From Phoronis ovalis (taxonomy: Eukaryota > Phoronida > Phoronidae), in the NCBI GenBank assembly GCA_028565635.1, contig JAOXYB010054190.1, forward strand, positions 1 through 11,333: a stretch of DNA of 11,333 bases. The letters run 5' to 3'. This document shows, piece after piece, positions 1-6,965 of the stretch. The notes under the pieces are model-generated. The model did no database searches. It was not told where the DNA came from and saw nothing but the letters and a program-made list of their open reading frames with translations. Each line of letters starts with the position of its first letter. Within the stretch, counting starts at the first letter, position 1. The position numbers were made by a program, and so were the translations under genes.

Positions 1-155
1 GGCACATGACTGAATATCGGCATGCTGAATTGTAGCAGCATGGTTGAATCCGTTTCTTATTTATTGTACTCGCAGATTCACAAGAACTGGTATTTATAGT
101 ACTCTTACCCATTTACAAGTAGGGTCAGCACATGACCATGATCACTGTGAATATC
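1..155 (-). pseudogene. Decayed copy of the 141-bp C-terminal repeat of copy A
   Basis: Bases 1-128 align on the minus strand with the two intact repeat units at about 259-540: the stretch encoding the NLRVQENRNRF motif is recognisable around 30-80. Read in the corresponding frame it contains several stop codons, so it no longer codes. The flanking bases at 126-155 (cacatgacc...atcactgtgaatatcac) match 397-427 next to the intact units. It lies beyond the stop codon of copy A, so it is either a dead repeat unit in the 3' flank or a piece of an older gene copy. Bases 156-231 show no relation to the repeat. Confidence 0.7.
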
Positions 156-231
156 ACAGAGATGGCTTTCCAAGCTACATTACCAAATGGTTTATCTGAG
201 CATGAAACATGTAAAAAAACTTGTTGGTTTG

Positions 232-1117
232 CTATATAAAGCCACAAAAAGCTATCCTCATTGGATCAAGATCATTCTGAATATCAGCATGCGGAACTGC
301 AGCAGCACGGTTGAATCTGTTTCTATTTTCCTGTACTCGCAGATTCAAAAGATGCAACTGGTAATTATTGTAGTCTTGTACGGGTACAGGTAGGGTCAGC
401 ACATGACCAAGATCACTGTGAATATCACCATGCTGAACTGCAGCAGCACGGTTGAATCTGTTTCTATTTTCCTGTACTCGCAGATTCAAAAGATGCAACT
501 GGTAATTAGTGTAGTCTTGTACGGGTACAGGTACATTCAGCACATGACTTACATGACAGCCTTGATAATTTACAATTGCATCATCTGATACTTCTTGTGC
601 AATATCAGTGGATGTATCTTTTGTAGTTTCTTCACTAATGTTTGTGAACTGAGGAAACTGGGGTTCTAATAAGAGCTGAGGAACTGGTTGCTCTAAAGGT
701 TCTGCAGTGGATTGCGTTTCATTTGTTCCAACTCCACTGTCAACCAGACTGAAATGTAATAATTGAAAGAAACTTTATTAAATCTGTATACGTGTTAAAA
801 AAAAGATTGTAAAGTAATAGTAATTGAATAAAATCAAATATATAAAGGGAGTATTACATGCATATGGTATATACCATAAATAAATTCTTATTTTGTCAAT
901 TAAATGATTGTGTAAAAGTGTAATTATAATCTTATATTTATTTTATTTATACTAAATCAAATATATAAACGGAGTATTTAAAAATGCATAGGGTATATAC
1001 CATAAATAACTTCTTATTTTTGTCACAAATTTCTATGAACTACCTGTTAACAGTGTTGCCCTCTTTCTGACGACTGTCATTATGCATAACTGAACTAGAA
1101 TCTGTACCATCTGCCAT
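232..1117 (-). CDS. Repeat protein of unknown family, copy A (two coding exons, no membrane segment)
   Basis: I do not recognise this family. Coding exon 1 runs 1117 to 1044, starting MADGTDSSSVMHNDSRQ. Its donor AACAG|GTAGTT leaves AG. Coding exon 2 starts at 748 after TTTCAG and reads SLVDSGVGTNETQST, then an acidic Pro/Gln-rich stretch (QPVPQLLLEPQFPQF), then two in-frame 47-residue repeats containing VPVPVQDY..NYQLHLLNLRVQENRNRF, ending at TAG 232-234. The product would be about 196 residues. The splice phase is the same as in copy B at 7809-9406. Unlike copy B there is only one QPVPQ unit and no membrane segment: the middle exon runs straight into the C-terminal motif. A perfect donor (CAT|GTAAGT, 553/552) lies at that join, so a product using further exons left of the window is possible. 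The reading frame stays open across both repeats, which favours real coding, but expression is untested. Confidence 0.66.
259..540 (-). repeat. Two tandem 141-bp coding repeats (47 codons each) in copy A
   Basis: The sequence at 421-540 recurs at 280-396 with a spacing of 141 bp and few differences. Each unit encodes PVPVQDY-N-Y-QLHLLNLRVQENRNRF-RAAAV followed by a His/Asp-rich linker. Copy B has a single matching motif near its C-terminus (PVPAQDYKDYHNHLVNLRVQ), so the duplication is specific to copy A. The motif is rich in Arg, Asn and Gln and looks amphipathic, possibly helical; no known domain is recognised. Confidence 0.88.
826..1027. repeat. Tandem intronic duplication, about 121-bp period, with a GGTATATACC palindrome
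   Basis: The segment around 832-900 recurs around 953-1025 inside the intron between the coding exons of copy A. Both contain aaatcaaatatataaa, ggagtatt, the palindrome GGTATATACC and a following cataaataa. The equivalent intron of copy B (near 9245-9300) has one weaker, non-palindromic version. Confidence 0.72.
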
Positions 1118-1130
1118 GTTTACTAATGAT

Positions 1131-1475
1131 CTACAATGAAAACATAAGACTTGTCTCTCTCTGCCTGTTTTTCAGTTTGGCTACCTTATCAAATAGCCTG
1201 TTAACTAGCTGACTTTGATCAACTATAACCGGACATTTGTAGGGACTATGCAATCAAATTTTAGCACACTGTATGTGGTATTGGCCTTGTTATTGTATGG
1301 TATTTATTGAGAAATCAGGAAACGGGTGTTCAAACTGTTTTTCCTTGTCCAGTGCTGCACAGGCACACTATATGTAAGATCTGCTTATAGTAAACTGTGT
1401 GTCATTGAGTAACAAAGTATTTTTCGTTTGATTTATTGTCTAAAATATTATAAACAGTTTTAAGGTTTGCACGCA
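1131..1475. repeat. Intronic block shared with copy B (matches about 10112-10485)
   Basis: This part of intron 1 of copy A matches the intron of copy B at roughly 90 percent by eye over its first 250 bases, then more loosely through a shared tttgatttattgtctaaaa segment. In copy A the block touches the start-codon exon at 1130; in copy B it lies about 700 bp away. A more diverged relative of the same block appears at about 1525-1810 and again at 9480-9800. No open reading frame is conserved between the copies. Confidence 0.8.
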
Positions 1476-1493
1476 TGACAAATGAGGGCTATT

Positions 1494-1509
1494 GGGGGGG
1501 GGGGGGGGG
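1494..1509. repeat. Run of 16 G
   Basis: An uninterrupted 16-base G homopolymer in the first intron of copy A, absent at the matching place in copy B. On the gene's strand it is poly-C. It may form G-quadruplex structures and is a likely site of length error. Confidence 0.95.
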
Positions 1510-1524
1510 TATCGGCAACTTAGC

Positions 1525-2040
1525 CTTAACTGGCTTATTTAGTTTTTAAACTATAACCTGACATTTGTAATGAATTTGCAATCTACTCTTACAGTATTGT
1601 TTGTGACAGTATCATGTCATTACATCATATTTATTGAGGTAAAAAATAGTGTGTGCAAACAAGTTTTGTGTGTCGATTCCCTTATCCAGGTACTTCATGA
1701 ACATACTGTATACTGGCCAGTTAGGCCGTATCTTAGCCGAACTTTACATTTGTGCTACAATTCTGGTTGATACTTTCAGCAAATTGTGCCAATTTTGTGG
1801 TATTCTACCCACAGTGCTGATCATTTCAATTCTTGAAATGCTTTGAACAAATACAGGTCTAATTCTGGCAAGATTGAAATTTGCCAAGCCGTGTCAACAT
1901 TCTTTAACATTAAATCTGAATTGAAACACACCGTTCCTTTACACGGACAATAATGTGTATAACAAGCATGGCGAGTACATGTATCAAAATGCTGTTTTGT
2001 GTACAGTAGTTTATTTATATATGTTTATTTATTCACTTAC
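1525..2040 (-). other. Remaining first intron of copy A
   Basis: There is no gene here. Plus-strand open frames of 65-66 codons at 1570-1846 show no conservation as protein in the matching copy B intron and look like chance. The stretch holds a diverged second copy of the intron block (the part near 1740-1790 matches 9730-9780) and, at 1964-1974, a YY1-like ATGGCG element also present in the copy B intron at 10936-10946. Confidence 0.6.
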
Positions 2041-2195
2041 CTTTGAAATTCGGAATAAAACCCTTTACAGTTGATTTAACAATATTATGCCCCAGGGTTG
2101 AGATTGTAATCCTAGACAAGCAAATGCACTTTCAATTGGTAAAGAAATTTAGTATTACCACGTGTTCCCGCCAATTTTTGCGCATGAGCAGAAAC
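2041..2195 (-). other. Probable non-coding first exon of copy A
   Basis: On the minus strand the sequence TTCAAAG|GTAAGT gives a perfect donor with the exon ending at 2041. The matching place in copy B (10999) also has a donor, AAAG|GTAAGA. The next exon begins at the acceptor TTGTAG (1131-1133), which carries the start codon. No start codon in this exon leads into the known coding exons, so it is best read as 5' UTR. The upstream limit is a guess based on the promoter-like motifs at 2159-2206. Confidence 0.55.
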
Positions 2196-2206
2196 GCACT
2201 AGGAAG
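2159..2206 (-). promoter_or_regulatory. Promoter-like cluster of copy A: E-box, E2F/CCAAT, NRF1-like and Ets-like motifs
   Basis: Within 50 bases there are CACGTG (2159-2164), TTGGCGGGAA on the minus strand (2165-2174, the E2F consensus, overlapping a CCAAT on the plus strand), GCGCATGAGCA (2180-2190, half NRF1-like) and AGGAAGT (2200-2206, Ets core). There is no TATA box at an expected place. The GCGCATGAGCA and GGAAGT parts are conserved in copy B at 11147-11166, while the E-box and E2F site are not. The motif identities are established consensus; their use here is inference. Confidence 0.5.
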
Positions 2207-2655
2207 TAGAAAAGTCCATTATTTTCACACCATTGTATCTGAGCAGCAGTGTTAGGGAATCGAAATATCAACAAAAAATTACATTTTATTATAGTACTTA
2301 GAATAATTTATCAAACTTATATGAAAGGTTTGGCATCGGAATTGTCAAATCTGTAATAATTAGAATGTCATCACAAATAAATTAATTTTTTAGTAAAACT
2401 TAAGTTAAAAGCCTTTACATGTACACTATGCCATGATTTCCCCGCTAATTTTACTAGGAAGTGGAAAAATCCAGATTTAAGATGACATGTTGGGGGGATC
2501 AAGTGTAAATATCAACAAAAAATTATTTATCAAAATTCTGTAAAAGAAAAAGGCCAAATCTGTTAATTAGAATGTCTTCACAAATAAATATTTAAAAAAA
2601 AAAACTATTGGAAAATTAAAAGCCTTTGTTTTTACAAATTTAGGCTATGTCATAG
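2195..2655. repeat. Two diverged tandem copies of a ~230-250 bp segment upstream of copy A
   Basis: The first copy spans about 2195-2450 and the second about 2453-2655. Shared landmarks in the same order are aggaagt-gaaaa-tcca, aaatatcaacaaaaaatta, ttagaatgtc-tcacaaataaa and attaaaagccttt (or ttaaaagccttt). The end of the window (11158-11333) carries the same segment upstream of copy B, starting with ggaagtgg. The first copy begins in the promoter motifs, so part of the promoter was duplicated, without the E2F site. Confidence 0.7.
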
Positions 2656-3266
2656 GCTATTCTGGTATAGTACTAATATCTTTCAATTGTGTGTTAATAA
2701 GGCGCAAACATTAATCTACTTAAGGTCAATTTGGTTAGTCTTCATGATAACATGCAAATTGCTATAGGCAGTAATATGAGACATACATTGTCATTTTGTT
2801 CTTCTGTGATCATTTGAGCGGCAAACGTGAGTGTCACATAGTATTTTAGTAAACTACAAAACATTTACTGAATTGTTTCATTGTGAAGAACTGGTTTTCA
2901 TGACCAAAATGAAAAAAAACCCCATTTAGTTGCAGCTTTAACTACCATTTATTGAAAATAATTCATTTTTTAAACATTTATATGATAGCTTAAGAAGGCA
3001 GTATTAGTGCAGAACTGTGAAACTGTAAACAGAAAAATGAATAATAATATATGTTACCTTTGAAACATTCAAAGAAAAACATATATTTGAACAGACAGTC
3101 AGGTAATATAAAAATAGGACCCATGACGTATACTTAATGTATATGTACATACATTTACATGCACATATACATTGAAAGTATTAATAAAATTACGTGTTAA
3201 AGTGTCATTGTCATGGGAAACTAAGTAACAAAGATGTACATCTAGAACAAATTCTTCCTTGTAACT
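2656..3266. other. AT-rich spacer with no supported gene
   Basis: This stretch has no coding exon that I can support. It has short A/T runs and an alternating purine-pyrimidine stretch near 3125-3175 (repeated tatatgtacat, acatgcacatatac). The 62-codon minus-strand open frame at 3099-3287 overlaps the border of the MITE and has no coding features. Confidence 0.5.
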
Positions 3267-3273
3267 AGAAATA

Positions 3274-3592
3274 CCCGGGGCAGTCAATATGAAAGTAGAT
3301 ACCCATCATGTTCCAACATGGCTTTTCAATAAAGACCCTAATGAAGTGAAATTCTGCAAAAAATACACCCCTAAGGAAGTGATTTTTTTGAAAAAATACA
3401 CCCTTAAGGAAGGGACTTTTGGGAAAAACACCCCTAACGAAGTGTCACACCTCCAAAAACCACCCCTTTTTGTGATTTTAGCCAAAAAACAGAGCCTAAG
3501 CTGATAACGCTCCAGCGAGTCAAAAGCCTACCCTTTCACACGAAATTGTGTTGGGAAATGCGTACCCACTTTCATATTGACAGTCCCCCGGG
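3274..3592. mobile_element. MITE-like element, 319 bp, with ~33-bp inverted ends and 7-bp target duplication
   Basis: The left end begins CCCGGGGCAGTCAATATGAA and the reverse complement of the right end begins CCCGGGGGACTGTCAATATG. The two continue to match through gaaagt-g-tac-cat for about 33 bases with a few mismatches and a small gap. The element is flanked on both sides by AGAAATA (3267-3273 and 3593-3599). Inside are four approximate tandem copies of a ~32-bp unit containing acacccctaa-gaagtg (from about 3335 to 3445). There is no transposase, so it would be non-autonomous. A 7-bp duplication fits none of the commonest DNA transposon groups exactly; hAT and P-like elements (7-8 bp) are the nearest. 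A 71-codon open frame across it is an artefact of the internal repeats. Confidence 0.85.
3335..3446. repeat. Four ~32-bp tandem units inside the MITE
   Basis: The landmark cctaa (or cttaa) followed by gaag recurs at 3338, 3370, 3403 and 3433, each followed by a T- or A-rich stretch ending in aaaaa. The spacing is 31-33 bp. Confidence 0.8.
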
Positions 3593-3599
3593 AGAAATA

Positions 3600-3952
3600 T
3601 CTGTACCTGATTAGATTATTAACTCCTCTACGAAGGCTATGTGTTCAATCCTGTGTGTGTTGTTTGTTAGCAGGATATCTCATAAAAATATGTTTTGGAC
3701 ACAACATGGCGGATAGGTTCGGGTGTGTGTTGCAAGGTCAAATTGGTCAAACTTAGGTGATAATACAGATCCTGCAGTGGAGATTTTTAGCGCAATCTTA
3801 TACGATTGCAACTGTCAATTTTTCTGATGCACCAGCTAACAACTGCGAGCAATATAAGTTGTATCATCTTTTGGCAAACATCTGGTGGTGATTCAAAAAA
3901 ACACAATTCTCTTGCCCAATATTAGTAATGTTATCGATTTGTTTTTTTTTAG
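3600..3952 (+). other. Intron upstream of the final Nup93 exons
   Basis: There is no coding exon. It ends in a strong polypyrimidine tract and AG (3942-3952). At 3703-3713 is AACATGGCGGA, which fits the YY1 consensus and also gives a short open frame of 17 codons starting MADRF; I treat that frame as chance. Confidence 0.55.
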
Positions 3953-4155
3953 ATATACGTCTAATCTGTTGTGAAGGTAGTCGAGCCACCACCAGCACCT
4001 ACTACTTGCTATTAGATCTGATGGCATTCTTTGATTTATACCATACTGGAAACATTGATCAGGCTCTAGATATCATACAGCAATTAAAGCTTCTACCATT
4101 CACATTAGAATCTGTTGAACAGAAAGTCAACTCATTTAAACATTATAGTGACGAG
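3953..4155 (+). CDS. NUP93: Nup93 exon, fourth from last
   Basis: The acceptor is TTTTTTAG at 3951-3952 and the donor GAG|GTAAAT at 4155/4156. The family-like frame ([15 protein letters not shown]) needs one base left over from the previous exon. If the previous exon ended like the related exon at 7438 (AAAG|GT, two bases left over), the join would read ..ERYTSNLL and then stop. From 3954 to the end of STYY at 4005 there are 52 bases, whereas the 17 residues of the human protein there need 51. This points to one extra base near 3966-3972 or to a changed junction. Confidence 0.85.
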
Positions 4156-5516
4156 GTAAATATGTTCGTCAGAGACACATGCAAGTCAGCCTTGTAGGTC
4201 ATAATCATAATCGAAGTGATCTCGTCTGTTGTTGTTTTTTATATCTCCGCATATAAGAGCAAGGAATCATAACAACAACAGATGGCTTTACTTGGATTGT
4301 AGTACTGTTAATAATAATAATAAATGCACAATCTATGTCATTTGGATGTGAAGATTTATTTTCATGATTGCATCAGTTCAGACTATAATGCTGATAGAAA
4401 TTATTTCAAGTTAGCTGTGATGCTGGCACTTGACTTTCATTTCCCAATAAAAGAAGTATGCTAGCTCGTCCTATCTAAGTTGGGATGCAAAGAAAATAAT
4501 CAACTCTCCAGGTATCCATGATACATTGTGCAGTTGAGGCTTGTTTTAAAGTTTTAAAGCTGCCTTTTCAGCAGAAAGCTATAAAAATAAACTGCTTAAA
4601 ATTAGTTTAAGATAATACTCCGTGTAATTGTTTGTAGGTTCGACGAAGTTTACCTGATATACTATTAGCCGCAATGAACATGTTATACTCAAAATACAAA
4701 ACTACAAGGTAAGAAATTTATTGCAGCTATCCAACAAGATCTGGTATTCTGCTGTAATTTATTAATGTAGCAAGATTATGAAACAATGTTTTGGCAGGGG
4801 ATCATCTTATTCTGATTTCAAAATTAGTTTACTTTTCACTAGACTATCATGTTTTATGATAGTTTTAATGCTTTCCAACCAACCGCAGCTTTTTAGAAAA
4901 TGGCAGGGTGCTGTCGACTGCCGAATATTTTATAATTAAAGCAATGTCTCATAAATGACAGTTTTAATCATGAATGAATGCATGTGGTTCTTTCCTTGTA
5001 GAGGAAGTACTGGACAAAGTCCTGTTGTTAGTCGTTCTGTGTCAGGTCAAGATGATGGAGGAAGAGATTCAGTAAGCATTAAAGATTAGGATAAGTTAGG
5101 GGAAATTGAACAGTGACATGATATTTCTTCGTCAGCCTGTTTCTACTATTGGTATTTCTTGCACTATCAGTGCTGACTCCTTCAGATGACTGATGAAATT
5201 CTTAAAATCCACCTTATGGCAAATTGCATGAACAGAGTGGATCAGTAGAGCCGCAATGTGCAAAATAAATCAGTACCACCTCGCCATCTGGTGGTAATTG
5301 TTAGACATCCTGTAACTTGCACATGATATAAAAAAGACATTACCCAAGTAATGATAATAATATGATCCTACTTGCATATTACTGTTTTTCTTTCAGTTTG
5401 TGAACTATTTGAGAAATCAAACCAAAGCGTTGATAATATTTGCTGGAATGTTGCCTTACAGAATGCCTGGTGATACAAATGCTAGGCTCGTACAAATGGA
5501 AGTTCTCATGAACTAA
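3953..5516 (+). CDS. NUP93: Nucleoporin Nup93, C-terminal part (last four exons)
   Basis: Nup93 (Nic96 family) is a scaffold protein of the nuclear pore inner ring. Its long alpha-solenoid makes up most of the protein, and these exons encode the last ~153 of about 820 residues. Exons: 3953-4155, 4638-4708, 5002-5071, 5397-5516, all with GT-AG borders and compatible phases. Recognisable family sequence includes [58 protein letters not shown], and the conserved end [23 protein letters not shown] before TAA 5514-5516. All of it reads as helical repeat. The third exon is Ser/Gly-rich, as the family is there. Earlier exons would lie left of the window, with minus-strand gene copy A inside the preceding intron. 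The start of exon 3953 may carry a one-base shift (see its own entry), so this copy may not be fully functional. Confidence 0.93.
4225..4282. repeat. Inverted repeat, 12-bp arms, in a Nup93 intron
   Basis: The arms TCTGTTGTTGTT (4225-4236) and AACAACAACAGA (4271-4282) are exact inverse complements separated by 34 bases. In RNA this would be a hairpin 70 bases below the donor at 4156. A short taa run (4308-4323) lies just after it. Confidence 0.8.
4638..4708 (+). CDS. NUP93: Nup93 exon, third from last
   Basis: The acceptor TTTGTAG ends at 4637 and the donor is CAAG|GTAAGA. It encodes [20 protein letters not shown] followed by KTT, matching the solenoid helix that follows SDE in the family. 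It leaves AG, completed by A of the next exon to give Arg. Confidence 0.93.
5002..5071 (+). CDS. NUP93: Nup93 exon, second from last
   Basis: The acceptor CCTTGTAG ends at 5001 and the donor is TCA|GTAAGC. It encodes the low-complexity linker [20 protein letters not shown] and RDS. This region is variable and Ser-rich in the family, so identity rests on position and phase. Confidence 0.85.
5397..5516 (+). CDS. NUP93: Nup93 last coding exon
   Basis: The acceptor TTTCTTTCAG ends at 5396. It encodes [20 protein letters not shown] followed by [19 protein letters not shown] and the stop TAA. The final 14 residues are the conserved Nup93 C-terminus, which makes this the firmest identification in the window. 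Confidence 0.97.
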   Translation, partial: FVNYLRNQTKALIIFAGMLPYRMPGDTNARLVQMEVLMN

Positions 5517-6017
5517 GCAGTGATGTTACTTGCACTAGTACCACAAAACTGTTTGCATGTCAAAGCCTACACCAAAAGACTGTATATGAGCTCATGGACA
5601 GAATTTGAAATTTTATGCCAAGCTAAGTTGTAGCAAATTTAACATGATTAAAAATATAATATAACTTAAATCCAAAACATGTCCAACTAGATTTCACTTC
5701 CAATAGATTGTGTTGAACATGTTTTGTTATAGTTGATAGATTGCCTAATGTGGAGCTATTGATGTTAATATGAAAATAATCATTTGGACAGTAAATGAGC
5801 TATATTTGAGATTTGTACTTAATGAAAACAGTGGTTCAAATTAAATGTTTCATTATTTTCTATTATGTTTATAAATATTTGATTTATTTAAACATTACTG
5901 ACATTTGACAAATTATTTTTCGTTTGTAATATTAAATTGGAATTCCGAAAAATGATCAAAATTTTGCAGATGACATTGAAAAGAATAAATGGAAGAAATA
6001 GAAAAGGAGAGCATGTT
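5517..6017 (+). other. Nup93 3' UTR and flank
   Basis: There is no coding sequence. Candidate poly(A) signals are ATTAAA at 5840-5845 and 5931-5936, and AATAAA at 5984-5989. A 15-bp inverted repeat with one mismatch (CAAAACATGTCCAAC at 5673-5687 and GTTGAACATGTTTTG at 5712-5726) could form a hairpin in the 3' UTR. Confidence 0.5.
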
Positions 6018-6088
6018 GCATCAGCCGGAAATCGAACCCAGATCAACTGCTTGGAAGGCAACTATGCTAACCATTACACCACTGATGC
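6018..6088 (-). tRNA. tRNA-Gly (anticodon UCC)
   Basis: A 71-base cloverleaf reads on the minus strand. The acceptor stem GCATCAG pairs perfectly with CTGATGC, the D arm contains AATGGTTAGCAT, the anticodon stem-loop is GTTGC-CTTCCAA-GCAGT with TCC in the centre, and the T stem-loop is CTGGG-TTCGATT-TCCGG. It closely follows animal tRNA-Gly(UCC). The 3' CCA is not encoded. The B box (GGTTCGATTTC) has one difference from consensus. A TTTT terminator for RNA polymerase III lies about 13 bases downstream (6005-6002). All stems pair, so it looks like a working gene and not a tRNA-derived SINE, though it stands alone. Confidence 0.93.
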
Positions 6089-6608
6089 TTGGCTGCATGA
6101 TTAAGGCAATAATTTTAATGGTAATTGATAGCACAATATTTTATCTTCAGTATGAGAATTTTTGAGCCTCAAATTCTCTGAAAATGTACCTCAATGCACA
6201 TAGATTACTATTCTGAAATGATTCATTGGATAACATATCTGTTTGATGGTCATGTTCCCTGATATTGACATCTGACAGTTTACACACCAAAAACCACATC
6301 CAATTGATTGAATGTATTTTTATGACATTTATATATCCACTATTCATTATTTTGTAGATTTCTCATCATTTTTGCAAGAATATATGCTAACAAATGATTA
6401 AGCACTGGAGCAGAATAGAAAATTAAGTTGCAGTACAGAAGAGCAGTTCGTAACAGTACAGATCCTTATAAAAAGTGAGCATCTATTTGATTGTACAGTC
6501 GTTTGATTTTCATTTTGTTACAGATGTATTGCAGTATAGTTTTTTCCTAAATTGTCTGAATATGTGATGACCATATTTATTTATTAAACTGTTCACTTTA
6601 AATTGTAG
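6089..6608. other. AT-rich spacer between tRNA-Gly and the Nup93-like fragment
   Basis: Nothing coding is supported. The 66-codon minus-strand frame at 6147-6347 has no recognised similarity. The right part ends in an acceptor-like ttaaattgtag (6598-6608) belonging to the pseudogene exon. Confidence 0.5.
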
Positions 6609-6808
6609 AGCAGTGTATTGCATTATTAGTGGTTGTGATTCCGATGACGTCTATTCAGATGTGGCGGAGACTGATGATTATACTTATGGTTAAAGCCGAG
6701 TCAGTTATATTACGAGCAGATGATGCAGACTCCAGCCAAACCACTCAAGATAGGCCGACATTATCACAGTTACAGACTCGGCTACTGGAAGAATATGGTG
6801 AACTTCAT
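6609..6808 (+). pseudogene. Nup93-like internal exon with two frameshifts
   Basis: The acceptor TTGTAG ends at 6608. The frame starting A|GCA GTG TAT holds to about 6686, where TAA would follow. Similarity resumes as WLKPSQLYYE from 6687 in another frame and as DDADSSQTTQDRPTLSQ from 6719 in the third. Each change equals two extra bases or one missing. Similarity stops after YGELH at 6808, directly before a CA/TA microsatellite at 6810-6847, so the exon end may have been lost there. Confidence 0.85.
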
Positions 6809-6809
6809 T

Positions 6810-6847
6810 TATACATGCATACATACACACACGCACACATATATATC
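6810..6847. repeat. CA/TA-rich microsatellite
   Basis: An impure run of tacatgcata, catacacacac, gcacacatatatat follows directly on the last Nup93-like codon. It may mark the breakpoint that removed the exon end. Confidence 0.75.
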
Positions 6848-6965
6848 AAGTCATAGCTGACTGACGATTTAGGTATGGCAGGTATGCTCAATCTTCTAGT
6901 TGGATAACTGGTGTTACTAAAGGATTTGTGTTTTTCTTGTTAATTCCTTTTCTGTACAGTAATGA

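Noticed and set aside
187-588. Two plus-strand open frames of 61-68 codons sharing the sequence SSTVESVSIFLYSQIQKM
   Set aside because: They are the antisense of the 141-bp coding repeat of copy A. The minus-strand frame continues across both units and matches copy B, so the plus-strand frames are shadows.
1570-1846. Plus-strand open frames in the first intron of copy A
   Set aside because: The related copy B sequence does not preserve them as protein, and there are no splice or start features. They are treated as chance.
2043-2255. Plus-strand 70-codon frame starting in copy A's first exon
   Set aside because: It overlaps the promoter-like motifs and non-coding exon on the opposite strand, is not conserved at 10999-11166, and has no recognised content.
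3335-3446. Short regular repeats resembling a CRISPR array
   Set aside because: The four 32-bp units are contiguous and degenerate, without unique spacers, and are inside a transposon-like element of a eukaryotic genome.
3289-3504. 71-codon frame with repeated KKYTPKE-like segments
   Set aside because: It lies wholly within the MITE and its repeats are the 32-bp tandem DNA units. The element has no sign of coding capacity.
3709-3762. Short plus-strand frame MADRFGCVLQGQIGQT as an alternative Nup93 first exon
   Set aside because: It ends in a stop after 16-17 codons, has no donor joining it in frame to 3953, and the ATGGCG context is explained as well by a YY1-like motif.
6018-6088. tRNA-derived SINE
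   Set aside because: All four stems pair, the anticodon loop is normal, a TTTT terminator follows closely, and no unrelated tail with a simple-repeat end is attached.
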